Assembly (NCBI GenBank): GCA_020634315.1
Contig: JACKBV010000025.1
Span: 8,041 to 72,040 of the forward strand
DNA from: Ardenticatenaceae bacterium
GTDB lineage: Bacteria > Chloroflexota > Anaerolineae > Promineifilales > Promineifilaceae
Direction of reading: 5' to 3'
Length of the DNA: 64,000 nt
Position numbers and translations under genes: made by a program
Part shown: positions 45,208 through 54,290 of the stretch, piece after piece
How positions within the stretch are numbered: position 1 is the first letter of the stretch
Layout: each line of letters opens with the position of its first letter
The notes under the pieces: generated by a model
Database searches by the model: none
The model's input: only the letters and a program-made list of their open reading frames with translations
What the model was told of the DNA's origin: nothing

Positions 45208-47064
45208 TTAGGGTTGGCTCATTTGCGCCGCCCGTTCAGCCAGGTCTGGTCGCCCCTGCTGCTGCCACCACCATTCGTAGGCACTCATCTCTTGTTGTGT
45301 TTCCGAAATATTGGCGAGCAGCAGTCGCGCTTTATCAAATTCGCCCAACCACACGTAGCAATAGCCGAGGTTTTTGGTAATGCCACGATGTCCGGGGTCG
45401 AGTTCGTGGGCGATTTCCAGATGGGAAACGGCCGTTTCATAATCCCGCTCCAGCATCGCAATCAACCCCAACCGATACTGCGCCGCCACATTATCCGCAT
45501 CCAGGTCAAGCACATTCGCCAATTGAGCGGCCACCGGCGCCAGCTCCACCGCCTGACGCCCATCATCCCACACATTGGTCGGCCAACCAGACAACTGCGC
45601 CCGCGCCAAAGACAACGCCCCCAAATTGGCTTGCCAACGCGCTTCCACCGTATCGCGGTCTAAAACCAACCAGGCAGCCCCAACAAGCGCCACTACGCCG
45701 ACAAACAGCAATACAGGGCGAAACACGGCCGTCCAGCGTATATTCGCATCGGCCACCAGCGCGGTAGCCAGACCGGGCATTGCTAAAAATAAGGGCGTGG
45801 CGAGCACGCCTGACCAGGCACCCGTTGTCGGCGCAGATATTAACGAAATGCGTATGGTTCCATAAAAAGAATCATCCAACAGCCCGTGCAGCAGCATCGT
45901 CACCAATCCCACAGCCACTGCCCAATGCCAGACCGTTACCTCAGACGAGGAGCCATTCTTCTTGATTTGCAAGCGGAAGATATGGGCAAACAACATCCAG
46001 CCCGTGCCCACCATAAACACAGTAAACGAGAGAAAGCCAATCACGCCCTGTTCCAGCCAGACATCTAAAAACAAATTATGTGCATAACTCAAGACAAAGT
46101 GCGGGACAACTTGAATGTATTGGGCGTAAAATCCACCAAATGAAGCCAGGCCAGCTCCGGTAAAAAAGCAAACCTGGATCAATCGCCAGGTTTGTTTATA
46201 AAGCACAAAGCGACCGGTGCTGCCCGTACCACCGGACATATTGAGCATAATGCCGACAATGGGCAGCACACCAATGCCGACCATAATCAAAATGAACAAT
46301 ACAGCTAATGTTGTGCGGCTGATCGCCATGCGGCGCGATTGCAAAATGCGCAGGCTGCCCCACCACCCGACAATCACGGCCAGGCTCACAATTAAGGCGA
46401 CCCAGGCGGCGCGTGAACTGCTAAGCAGCAGGGCAAAGAACATGATCCCATTCGCCAGCAAAATGCCAACCAATGCCAACCAGGTTCCCGCAGAAGTTTG
46501 CGCCTTGCCAATAAGCGGACGCCCGGTTTGCCAAACCAGAGCCATGCCCAATGGCGCAAATGTGGCGATGACACCGCCGACCAGGTTTGGATGCAGCGGG
46601 GGGGCTGTGAGCAACGGCCGTTTCCCCATCCACCACACACCTAACCGCGTCAACACATTAAAATCAGTCGGCCATTGCTGCCAGTTGTGCGTCAACAAGA
46701 AATAAACAGCCAGCCCGACGGCAATGCCCCACAACAAAGCGCCACCCCATTGCACCGCATGGCGGGGCAAGGCAGCCAGAGATATAAACACAAACAAGGC
46801 CCCGATGAGAATCCACAATTTCCCTTCAGCCTGCCCCCGATCATAGGCTGTCCACACCGCAAAAAGGGCTGTGCCGAAAAACAAAAGCAGCAAGCCAGAA
46901 AAGGGTGTTGCGGGAAGAGAGAAACGGCCGTTTCGCCACCAAACCAACCAGGGCAGCACAATCACCACCACCGGCAACCACGTCACCTGCCCCGGAAACA
47001 TCAGCCAGACAAATCCACAGGCCAATGAAATGAGTACGAACAAAATAGGCACATATTTTTTCAT
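45208..47064 (-). CDS. O-antigen ligase-like membrane protein with TPR C-terminus
   Basis: About 618 residues from the ATG at 47064. A GTG two codons upstream is possible, and neither has a clear Shine-Dalgarno site. About 12 membrane helices cover residues 1-460. The ligase signature lies near 310-345: FTGAGLASFGGFYAQYIQVVPHFVLSYAHNLFLDVWLEQGVIGF, where the conserved HN is present. After residue 500 at least two TPR-like units follow (AAQYRLGLIAMLERDYETAVSHLEIA, then GITKNLGYCYVWLGEFDKARLLLAN). It is the second ligase-like protein of the locus and longer than the one at 23851, so the two likely act on different acceptors or steps. Confidence 0.87.
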   Translation of the reverse strand: MKKYVPILFVLISLACGFVWLMFPGQVTWLPVVVIVLPWLVWWRNGRFSLPATPFSGLLLLFFGTALFAVWTAYDRGQAEGKLWILIGALFVFISLAALPRHAVQWGGALLWGIAVGLAVYFLLTHNWQQWPTDFNVLTRLGVWWMGKRPLLTAPPLHPNLVGGVIATFAPLGMALVWQTGRPLIGKAQTSAGTWLALVGILLANGIMFFALLLSSSRAAWVALIVSLAVIVGWWGSLRILQSRRMAISRTTLAVLFILIMVGIGVLPIVGIMLNMSGGTGSTGRFVLYKQTWRLIQVCFFTGAGLASFGGFYAQYIQVVPHFVLSYAHNLFLDVWLEQGVIGFLSFTVFMVGTGWMLFAHIFRLQIKKNGSSSEVTVWHWAVAVGLVTMLLHGLLDDSFYGTIRISLISAPTTGAWSGVLATPLFLAMPGLATALVADANIRWTAVFRPVLLFVGVVALVGAAWLVLDRDTVEARWQANLGALSLARAQLSGWPTNVWDDGRQAVELAPVAAQLANVLDLDADNVAAQYRLGLIAMLERDYETAVSHLEIAHELDPGHRGITKNLGYCYVWLGEFDKARLLLANISETQQEMSAYEWWWQQQGRPDLAERAAQMSQP

Positions 47065-47076
47065 ATTCACATAAAT

Positions 47077-47108
47077 AAAAACGCGGTACGTTACCGTACC
47101 GCATTTTT
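47077..47108 (-). terminator. Rho-independent terminator after the radical SAM gene
   Basis: GCGGTACG, loop TTAC, CGTACCGC, bounded by AAAA on the left and ATTTTT on the right. It lies in the 61-base gap between the radical SAM stop (47132) and the ligase start, so it can separate the upstream three-gene set from the rest of the array. Confidence 0.8.
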
Positions 47109-47131
47109 AAACTCATTCACTTACGTACGAC

Positions 47132-48823
47132 CTACTCACTGCCGCTCGTTTGCCAGCTAAGGGTTTGCAACCCGACGCTGACAGCAGATTTCAAAGTAGA
47201 CAAGTCAGTCGTCAACATCTTCATATACGTTTTCACCGGTTCAGGACGCATCGCCCACTCACGGAAAGCGCGTTTCTGCCAATATAGCAGCCGCTCCGCC
47301 GGTAAGCCTTCATAGTCCAGCACCGTTCCCTTATCCATGTCCACATGTTCCCAGCGCGTGCCAGGGCGGAACCAATCATTTTCCACTACTTCAAAGAAGA
47401 AGGGCGTACCGGGATAAGGCGCAGCCACATGGAACAGCGCAATGTCCAGCGGCAAAGATTTAGAGAATTTAATCGTATCTTGAATCGTTTCTTCTGTTTC
47501 ACCGGGCAAACCGATGATGAAGTAACCCCAGTTCATGATGCCCGCATTGCGTGCCCATTGCAAGGAACGCGCGGCTTTGTCCGGGTAAGCGCCTTTGCGT
47601 GCATGACGCAAAATCTGCTCATTACCGCTTTCAATACCCCAGGAGATAAGACGGCAGCCCGCCTTACCCATCATTGCCAGCATTTCCTCGTCCACATAAT
47701 CCACACGGCTGTTGCATGTCCACTTGAGGCCGATATTCTGCTCGATCATCAACTTGCACAGCCCCATCACCTGGTCTCGGCTGACAGTGAAAAGGTCGGA
47801 ATACATGTGAATGTTGTTCATGCCCAGCTTCTTCAAAATCCACATCTCTTCCATGATGTTCTCTGGGGAACGCACACGCACAGAGTATTGGTAGCTGACA
47901 TGCTTGATGCAGTAGGTACAGCCGGCCGGACAACCACGACTGGTGACGATGAAGGTAAATGGCCCGTTAATCAACGGCATCCGGTATTTTTCCATCGGCA
48001 GCAGGTGATGCATTGGATGGGGCATATCATCGAGATTGGCAATAAACGGCCGTGTCTCATTGATCACCACATCAGCACCGTCACGCCAAACCAGCCCCTT
48101 AATTCCGTGCATATTGACGGAGCCATCCTCATTAAAAGAGGGGGCGTAGGTTGGATCATGATCGGCAAATAACTTTTGAATGTTCGCCGAACGCTGGTCA
48201 ATCTTTCCTTCCAGGTGATCCAATAAATCACGGATCGTCAGGTCTGGCTCACCCATCAAAATGTAATCCAACGTTGGATACGGCCGCATCGTTTCGCGTG
48301 GAATGGGCGTCACATGTGTGCCAAAAGCAATCGTCTGTGCGCCACGCGCCTTCGCCAAAAAACAACCATATATGTCATTTTCCAGCGTGGGGGCTGTCAC
48401 TTGCGTCATGTAATATTTGGGCTTGAACTGATCCAGTTTCTTGGTGAATTCAGGCCAGCCCATACGCTCGGCATTGGCATCAATAATGGCAATTTTATGG
48501 TCCGGGTAGAGAAGTGCAGCCATTTGTGCCAGCGATACTTGCGGCCAAACCATATTTTCCCGTGTGCGTCGCCCGACGCGATGCTGCGTGCGAATCCACA
48601 AGCCGCCATCTGGTGTGGGTGGGTTGACGAGAAGAATGTCAACGGCCGTTTCCGGGCGCTTCGTTTCCAATAAACCCTGGCGTACAATCTCGTCCGCATT
48701 GGGGAAATTTGCCATCCGCAATTTAGGCACGCGCCGGGTTCCTAAATTCTCGCGCAAGGAATTATTATCTTTTCCATTCCCATTTGTGGGTACTTGCACA
48801 TCATCTAGATTAATGTGACTCAT
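47132..48823 (-). CDS. B12-binding-domain radical SAM protein
   Basis: 563 residues from the ATG at 48823, which has GGAGG seven bases upstream. The frame starting at 48847 is less likely. Residues of about 60-200 form a cobalamin-binding-like Rossmann domain (VDILLVNPPTPDGGLWI, IAIIDANAERMGW, YILMGEPDLTIRDLLDHLEG). The radical SAM cluster motif SRGCPAGCTYC (CxxxCxxC) lies near 295-305, followed by SWGIESGNEQILRHARKG near 395 and GYFIIGLPGETEETI near 430. The family performs methylations or carbon rearrangements on lipids, hopanoids, chlorin rings or sugars. The substrate here is unknown. DPM1-like GT2 and an acyltransferase lie upstream. Confidence 0.9.
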   Translation of the reverse strand: MSHINLDDVQVPTNGNGKDNNSLRENLGTRRVPKLRMANFPNADEIVRQGLLETKRPETAVDILLVNPPTPDGGLWIRTQHRVGRRTRENMVWPQVSLAQMAALLYPDHKIAIIDANAERMGWPEFTKKLDQFKPKYYMTQVTAPTLENDIYGCFLAKARGAQTIAFGTHVTPIPRETMRPYPTLDYILMGEPDLTIRDLLDHLEGKIDQRSANIQKLFADHDPTYAPSFNEDGSVNMHGIKGLVWRDGADVVINETRPFIANLDDMPHPMHHLLPMEKYRMPLINGPFTFIVTSRGCPAGCTYCIKHVSYQYSVRVRSPENIMEEMWILKKLGMNNIHMYSDLFTVSRDQVMGLCKLMIEQNIGLKWTCNSRVDYVDEEMLAMMGKAGCRLISWGIESGNEQILRHARKGAYPDKAARSLQWARNAGIMNWGYFIIGLPGETEETIQDTIKFSKSLPLDIALFHVAAPYPGTPFFFEVVENDWFRPGTRWEHVDMDKGTVLDYEGLPAERLLYWQKRAFREWAMRPEPVKTYMKMLTTDLSTLKSAVSVGLQTLSWQTSGSE

Positions 48824-48974
48824 TTGTTGACCTCCGCACTCAGACACCCTGCGCCTGAGCCTATTTGCGTGTAATAATCAGGATTATGACGATTAAATGT
48901 TACGGTTTTTCTTACAATAATAATAAAAACTGGCAGCGACACCGCAAAAGGCAAGGCTGCCGCCACACAGACTC

Positions 48975-50171
48975 TTAGACAAGCCCCATATCTTTCTTGG
49001 TCAACATCTCTCGCTGGCCGAGTTCTTCCAAAACACGCAACAATATCCAATAAATCAGCAGTTGCACACCAACCAGAGTGCTCATAGCACTCACCAGCAG
49101 GTACAACCAGAGACGCTCAACCGGCCAACCGCTTACACCAAGGGCCAGGCTAACAATGGCAACAAGTGTCCCTAAAACAATCCCCAAGGCACCAAGCCAG
49201 CCAAAATGATGGTTTAACGGTTTCTTAAAAACGGGTTTGCCAAACAAGCCCTGGCGTACCGGCTGCTTGTGGAAAATGGACACGGTGTAATTAAAGGTGA
49301 CACCCAAAGCAAACAAACTGACGCCAACAACCGCCGCCACCATAGCTGTGAATACGGCCGTTACACCCCAGGCACCCAATTCCGTGACACCACTCAAACG
49401 GGTGATAATCAACCCCAAAATAATCAACGCCGCGACACCAACACTGGCGACGCCAATCATGCCCAAAATCCGTACCGGGTTATAAGTCAGCGCCGTCCAA
49501 ACCATCGACTGCAAGAAAAGCGTGCCATCATGCACCACACTCAGTTTAGAGCGGCCAAGACGTTCACTATATGGAATGGGGATTTCCGCGACCTTGATTT
49601 TCTCATGAACCGCACGCGTGCTCATGACCGGTGTCAGATTCAATCCATCGGGCAATGGGTACAGTCGCTGCATCACTTCACGGCGAAATACGCGCATACC
49701 ACTGGCGCTGTCTGTCACGCGCTGGCGACCAATCAAAGAAAGCAAATTGGCGAAAAAGAAGTTGCCAATACGGCGCGTAACAGGCATTTGGCTGTCAGCC
49801 CCCGCCATGCGCGAGCCAATCACCAATTCAGTGCCCTTCAATGCCTCCACACAAAGCTGTGGGAAATGTTCGGGGGGATAGGTGCCATCGGCATCTAAAA
49901 AGCCAATCAATTCGCCGACAGAGGAGTTAAACCCGGTCTTTAGTGCGCCGCCATACCCCTTATTTTGCTCATGTTGAATCAACCGGACACCTTCAATGGA
50001 ACGGGTAATTTCTACAGTCCGATCTTTAGAGCCATCATCGACAACGATTAACTCTAAATTATCAACGCCAACTTTCGCCAGGTCATCGCGCACCGACAAG
50101 ACACGCCGGGCAATTTCTTCAATACCATCTTCCTCGTTATATGCGGGAATAACAACAGACAATGTGGTCAT
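48975..50171 (-). CDS. Polyprenyl-phosphate glycosyltransferase (DPM1-like GT2) with membrane domain
   Basis: 398 residues. The GT-A domain starts LSVVIPAYNEEDGIEEI, with LELIVVDDGSKDRTVEI near 40, EQNKGYGGALKTGF near 70, and IGFLDADGTYPPEHF near 90 (DxD). The core fits dolichyl/undecaprenyl-phosphate mannosyl- or glucosyltransferases. Residues of about 235-390 have four or five hydrophobic segments. Such enzymes charge the lipid carrier that GT-C enzymes (compare 20317) use outside the cell. Confidence 0.88.
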   Translation of the reverse strand: MTTLSVVIPAYNEEDGIEEIARRVLSVRDDLAKVGVDNLELIVVDDGSKDRTVEITRSIEGVRLIQHEQNKGYGGALKTGFNSSVGELIGFLDADGTYPPEHFPQLCVEALKGTELVIGSRMAGADSQMPVTRRIGNFFFANLLSLIGRQRVTDSASGMRVFRREVMQRLYPLPDGLNLTPVMSTRAVHEKIKVAEIPIPYSERLGRSKLSVVHDGTLFLQSMVWTALTYNPVRILGMIGVASVGVAALIILGLIITRLSGVTELGAWGVTAVFTAMVAAVVGVSLFALGVTFNYTVSIFHKQPVRQGLFGKPVFKKPLNHHFGWLGALGIVLGTLVAIVSLALGVSGWPVERLWLYLLVSAMSTLVGVQLLIYWILLRVLEELGQREMLTKKDMGLV

Positions 50172-50205
50172 AACTTTCTAGCACCTGTGATCTAAATCAG
50201 TTCGT

Positions 50206-50937
50206 TTAATAAATAATGCGATCCTGTTTCGGTTCGCTGCCATCAATTTGTTTAATAACGCGGGCGGGAACGCCGCCCACGACAGTATGCGGTGGTACGT
50301 CTTTGGTAACAACGGCACCGGCCGCCACAACTGCACCTTTACCAACCCGAACACCATCTGTGATCACCGCACCAGCCCCCAACCAGACATCATCTTCGAT
50401 GACGATGCCCTCGGCGGTGATGCCTTGATCGACAAACGGCCGTTTCGGGTCATCAAATACATGATTTACAGCAATAATTTGCGTAAACGGCGACGTGTAG
50501 ACACGGTCGCCAATCGTCACGCCGCCCTGCCCGCGAATAACACTATATTCACCCACCAGGCTGTTCTTGCCAATTTTAATCCCCGACTGCGGCATATCGC
50601 GGAAATTGTACACATGCAGCACCGCGCCATGCATCACAATCGTTTCATCCCCAATCTCAATGCCATTCGGCGTCGCGTGCAAATAAGTCCCCTGATCCAG
50701 GTAAACACCGTGACCCAAATGAATATTATTGGCAAAACGAATCCGCACATTGCTATCAATCGCCGCCATACCATCCATCTTCATGATCAGACGGTACAAA
50801 ACGCCGCGAATGCCAATGCCAACCAGCGTCGGAATCCAGCCAACCAACAAAAAAAGCGTCTGTTCCAGAACATAACGCCCGAAACCGGACGCCTGCCGGT
50901 TCAAGTACAATTGAAGATTACGAATTATTGAAGACAC
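50206..50937 (-). CDS. Left-handed beta-helix acyltransferase (hexapeptide repeat, GTG start)
   Basis: 243 residues from a GTG at 50937. The N-terminal region has a hydrophobic patch (LFLLVGWIPTLVGIGI). From about residue 60 hexapeptide repeats build the helix: NNIHLGHGVYLDQGTYLHATPNGIEIGDETIVMHGAVLH, then IVIEDDVWLGAGAVITDGVRVGKGAVVAAGAVVTKDVPPHTVVGGVPARVIK. The catalytic His is likely in AVNHVFDDP near 155. O-acetyl- or other acyltransfer to a sugar is probable, and the acceptor is unknown. First gene of the minus-strand array. Confidence 0.88.
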   Translation of the reverse strand: MSSIIRNLQLYLNRQASGFGRYVLEQTLFLLVGWIPTLVGIGIRGVLYRLIMKMDGMAAIDSNVRIRFANNIHLGHGVYLDQGTYLHATPNGIEIGDETIVMHGAVLHVYNFRDMPQSGIKIGKNSLVGEYSVIRGQGGVTIGDRVYTSPFTQIIAVNHVFDDPKRPFVDQGITAEGIVIEDDVWLGAGAVITDGVRVGKGAVVAAGAVVTKDVPPHTVVGGVPARVIKQIDGSEPKQDRIIY

Positions 50938-51141
50938 GTGGATTTTATAAAATTACAATGAGATGGATAAGATGAAATAGAGCATAACACACGCCCCACC
51001 ATCGCACAAACTTATTAAATGTAGTCTGGCGACCCACCTGATTTTGTATAAAGCTGTTAATGGTTAAAATTAGCCGAATATCAACCGAATTATGTCCAAC
51101 CTATCTTACGACACATCTTACACTGGACGAGGCAATCACTG

Positions 51142-52254
51142 ATGAAGAATCTCTTTGCAAACACCTACGAAGGCAGAACCGTTTTCGTGACCGGCCATAC
51201 CGGCTTCAAAGGATCGTGGCTCACAGCCTGGCTGCAACAATTGGGCGCACACGTCGTGGGCTACAGCTTGCCCGAAGCCCCCACACATCCTAGCAATTTC
51301 GCTGTTTGCCAGCTTGAGCAGCAAATAGCTGATTTGCGCGGAGACATTCGGGACTATGAAACATTGCAACAAGCCATGACGACACATGCGCCATCTGTCG
51401 TCTTTCACCTGGCAGCACAACCGATTGTGCTGCGCGGCGTAGCCGAACCCAAATTGACATTCGACACCAATGCTGGCGGCACTGTCAATCTGCTGGAGGC
51501 AGTGCGCCAGACGCCATCGGTGCAAGCGGTTGTGGTCGTGACCACAGATAAGGTGTACACCAATCAGGAATGGCTGTGGGGATACCGCGAGACGGATTTG
51601 CTGGGAGGACATGCACCGTATGGAGCCAGCAAGGCGATGGCTGAATTGGCAACGGCCGCTTATCGCAACACCTATTTCCCAGCCGACCGCTACACAGAAC
51701 ATGGCGTCGCCATCGCCACCGCACGCGCCGGAAATGTCATCGGCGGCGGTGATTTCGGCCAATACCGTTTGGTGCCCGACTGCATGAAAGCCTTGATGGC
51801 AGGCGATCCCATTGGCGTGCGTAATCCGCTGAGTATACGGCCGTGGCAACACGTTCTCGAACCACTCAGCGGCTACCTCTGGCTGGCAGCCAAACTGCTG
51901 AACGACGGCCCCGCTTACGCAGAAGCGTGGAACTTTGGGCCACGAGAACAGCAAGGCATATCCGCCCAAGCCCTGGCTGAAAAGTTAATAGCATTATGGG
52001 GCAGCGGCTCGTGGATGCACACAGACCCCGGTTTTGCCAAAGTAGAAACGGGCATACTGCGCCTCAGTTGGGAAAAAGCAGCCACCCGTTTAGGCTGGCA
52101 ACCCGTGTACACCTGGGAAGAAGCCTTGGCTGAAATCGTTTCCTGGTTCAAAGCCTACCAACAACAAAGCGATATGCGTGCCATTCTGCAACAACATATC
52201 CTGGCGCATGTGCAGCGTGCGCAAGAGCAAGGATTAGCCTGGGCCACAACTTAA
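51142..52254 (+). CDS. rfbG: CDP-glucose 4,6-dehydratase
   Basis: 370 residues, an extended SDR. RTVFVTGHTGFKGSWLTAWL near 13-32 is the glycine motif and start typical of CDP-glucose 4,6-dehydratases, and VVFHLAAQPIVLRGVAEP near 75 follows. VVVVTTDKVYTNQEWLWGYRETDLLGGHAPYGASKAMAE near 130-165 has the TTDK-Y and YGASK catalytic triad. ARAGNVIGGGDF near 195 matches the family too. It makes CDP-4-keto-6-deoxyglucose for 3,6-dideoxyhexoses such as abequose, paratose or tyvelose. The partner RfbF and downstream RfbH-type genes are not in the window, so the route is incomplete here. Divergent from the acyltransferase gene by 204 bases. Confidence 0.93.
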   Translation: MKNLFANTYEGRTVFVTGHTGFKGSWLTAWLQQLGAHVVGYSLPEAPTHPSNFAVCQLEQQIADLRGDIRDYETLQQAMTTHAPSVVFHLAAQPIVLRGVAEPKLTFDTNAGGTVNLLEAVRQTPSVQAVVVVTTDKVYTNQEWLWGYRETDLLGGHAPYGASKAMAELATAAYRNTYFPADRYTEHGVAIATARAGNVIGGGDFGQYRLVPDCMKALMAGDPIGVRNPLSIRPWQHVLEPLSGYLWLAAKLLNDGPAYAEAWNFGPREQQGISAQALAEKLIALWGSGSWMHTDPGFAKVETGILRLSWEKAATRLGWQPVYTWEEALAEIVSWFKAYQQQSDMRAILQQHILAHVQRAQEQGLAWATT

Positions 52255-52290
52255 ACAGCCCTTTTTTCTCTCGCGTGCCAATTTTAGGGA

Positions 52291-52318
52291 TTGACAAACC
52301 ATCGTCGCATTGTATAAT
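52291..52318 (+). promoter_or_regulatory. Consensus sigma70 promoter of the ArsR-MFS operon
   Basis: TTGACA (52291-52296), 16-base spacer, TATAAT (52313-52318): both hexamers match consensus exactly. The repressor ATG is at 52381. A strong promoter of this kind fits negative control by the product. Confidence 0.85.
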
Positions 52319-52329
52319 GCGCCTATCTG

Positions 52330-52345
52330 TTTGAATAAATTCAAA
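52330..52345 (+). promoter_or_regulatory. Candidate operator for the ArsR-family repressor
   Basis: TTTGAA-TAAA-TTCAAA is an inverted repeat just after the -10 box, about at +5 to +20, where a bound dimer would block transcription. The AT-rich palindrome is of the kind ArsR/SmtB-type proteins bind. Assignment rests on position and symmetry only. Confidence 0.5.
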
Positions 52346-52380
52346 TGATAAAATAGAATTTTTCGTTACACAAGATTCCA

Positions 52381-52989
52381 ATGACTGATTTATTTCAACC
52401 GGCCGACGAGTTTATTATTGAAGATTTGGACACGCTGAAAGTTATTGCCGATCCGCTGCGCATCGACATTATGGAAACGGTCGGGCAGCAAGCACGGCCA
52501 GCTAAAGATATAGCGGCGGAACTTGGCAGAGAACCGAGCAAGCTCTATTACCACATTAACCTGCTGGAGAAACACCAGTTGATTCGCGTGGTAGAAACGC
52601 GGATTGTGTCTGGCATCATTGAAAAATGGTACCGTGTGGCAGCCAAAAGCATCCGCGTTGCGCCGCATCTGTTAACCCCTGGTGAAGAAAATGACGAAGG
52701 GATAGAGATGTTTCTCTCTGGCATTTTTGACAGAACCAAATCAGATTTGCGGCACAGCTTGCTTAGTGGCGTGGCAAAGCTAGAGGGGGAGAAGGAGAAA
52801 CGGCCGTTATTCGTCCACCTTCGTCCACGCCTCACCGCCGCCCAATATCAAGAATTAAAAGACAAGCTGGAAGAAATCTTGAAAACATTGGGCGAAAAAG
52901 AAGACGAAACAACGAGCGACGACAAACAGATTTACGGCTTAACCCTTGCCCTCTACCCCTCCTTAGGGCCAGAAGAAAATCAAGAATAA
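52381..52989 (+). CDS. ArsR-family winged-helix transcriptional regulator
   Basis: 202 residues. Residues of about 15-85 form the HTH: DTLKVIADPLRIDIMETVGQQARPAKDIAAELGREPSKLYYHINLLEKHQLIRVVETRIVSGI, which has the ArsR 'ADPLRxxIL..L......t..eLa......lyyHi..L...gLi' pattern. The C-terminal half is acidic and helical with no Cys/His metal motif, so the inducer is probably an organic molecule and not a metal. It is followed 10 bases later by an MFS pump gene. The pair looks like an autoregulated efflux operon. Confidence 0.88.
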   Translation: MTDLFQPADEFIIEDLDTLKVIADPLRIDIMETVGQQARPAKDIAAELGREPSKLYYHINLLEKHQLIRVVETRIVSGIIEKWYRVAAKSIRVAPHLLTPGEENDEGIEMFLSGIFDRTKSDLRHSLLSGVAKLEGEKEKRPLFVHLRPRLTAAQYQELKDKLEEILKTLGEKEDETTSDDKQIYGLTLALYPSLGPEENQE

Positions 52990-52999
52990 GGAAATCTCA

Positions 53000-54283
53000 A
53001 TGAAAGAAAATGCTCATTTCACTGTTCGTGATCTGCTGCGGATCCGCGAATTTCGTTGGCTGTGGTTGGGGCAAATCGTCTCCAATTTTGGCGACGCCGT
53101 GACGCATTTGACGCTCGTTTTGTTCATTAACCGCGTCACGGAGGGTTCGACAACGGCCATCGCTTACCTGCTCATCGCCCTGGCTTTGCCCAGAGCAACC
53201 ATTGGGTTGGTGGCGGGCGTGTTTGCCGACCGCTGGGATCGTAAGCGCACGATGATTGTCTCCGACCTGCTGCGCGGCGTTCTCATTTTGGCTTTCATTT
53301 TTCTCAGCGTAAACAACACACAGCTATGGCTGCTGTACATGATTGCCTTCATCCATTCGGCCATTGGCGCGTTCTTTTTGCCCGCCCGCAGTGCCTTGAT
53401 TCCCAACTTGGTGCCGAAGGAAGGGCTGCTCGCCGCCAATTCGCTGTCGCAAATGAGCATGGTTTTCCTTCAAGTGCTGGGCACGGCCGCTGCCGGGTTT
53501 ATTGTCGGCGTATTGGACACATTTTGGCCGGCATTTGTCATCGACGCCGTGACGTTCTTTGTCTCGGCGCTGTTTGTCGCCCAGGTGCAGGTTGCCACGC
53601 AACGGAAAGAGACACGGGAAACGGCCGTTTCCACACTCATCCAGGCCGTCAACAGCGAACTGCGCGAAGGCATGCGCATCATGCTGCATAATCGCGTGCT
53701 GCTCGGCACATTGGTCGCCATCGGCGTTACCATGTTTGGCCTGGGCGCAGTCAATGTTCTGCTGCCGCCCCTGCTCATCAACGATTTGCATGTATCCGAA
53801 ACCTGGTTTGGCGCGGTTGAATTTGCGCAAACCCTGGCAATGATCATCAGCGGCAGTTTTGTCGCCATTCTCGCGGCACGCTTTAAGCCAACGAGTCTGA
53901 TCAGCGGCAATTTGCTCATTTTGGGCGTGATGGTTTGCATCCTGTCATTGATCACGACGGTCTGGCATGTCCTGCCAATCTTGTTTGTGATTGGCCTGGT
54001 TGTGACGCCGCTGAATGCTGCCGTAGCCACAATTGTGCAAACGGCCGTTTCCGATGACGTGCGCGGGCGTATCTCCGCCGCACTGGGAGCCATTGTCCAG
54101 GCTGCCATGCTCATTTCGATGTTTGCCACCGGAGCTGTCGCGGCAGCAATCGGTGTACGGAACGTTTTTATCGTTAGTGGTATAATCGTTGTCACGGCTG
54201 GAATTATCGCCGGTTGGATTTTTCGCAGTCAGCATTCACCCCAGCTCGAAATCGAACTGCAACCCAGTCCCGAACATTTGTAA
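53000..54283 (+). CDS. MFS efflux transporter (MFS_3/EntS-like)
   Basis: 427 residues with 12 predicted helices. Opening FTVRDLLRIREFRWLWLGQIVSNFGDAVTHLTL is the conserved first part of the macrolide-efflux/EntS-like MFS group. GVFADRWDRKRTMIVSDLLRG is loop 2-3 and FLPARSALIPNLVPKEGLLAANSL is the conserved fourth/fifth helix region. AAGGAAATCTCA precedes the ATG. It is coupled to the ArsR gene (gap 10). Export of a drug or metabolite is probable, substrate unknown. Confidence 0.88.
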   Translation: MKENAHFTVRDLLRIREFRWLWLGQIVSNFGDAVTHLTLVLFINRVTEGSTTAIAYLLIALALPRATIGLVAGVFADRWDRKRTMIVSDLLRGVLILAFIFLSVNNTQLWLLYMIAFIHSAIGAFFLPARSALIPNLVPKEGLLAANSLSQMSMVFLQVLGTAAAGFIVGVLDTFWPAFVIDAVTFFVSALFVAQVQVATQRKETRETAVSTLIQAVNSELREGMRIMLHNRVLLGTLVAIGVTMFGLGAVNVLLPPLLINDLHVSETWFGAVEFAQTLAMIISGSFVAILAARFKPTSLISGNLLILGVMVCILSLITTVWHVLPILFVIGLVVTPLNAAVATIVQTAVSDDVRGRISAALGAIVQAAMLISMFATGAVAAAIGVRNVFIVSGIIVVTAGIIAGWIFRSQHSPQLEIELQPSPEHL

Positions 54284-54290
54284 GCAAAAA

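Noticed and set aside
51136..51969. A 277-codon minus-strand frame over rfbG
   Set aside because: Antisense to a complete SDR gene with all catalytic motifs. No recognisable domain or Shine-Dalgarno site.
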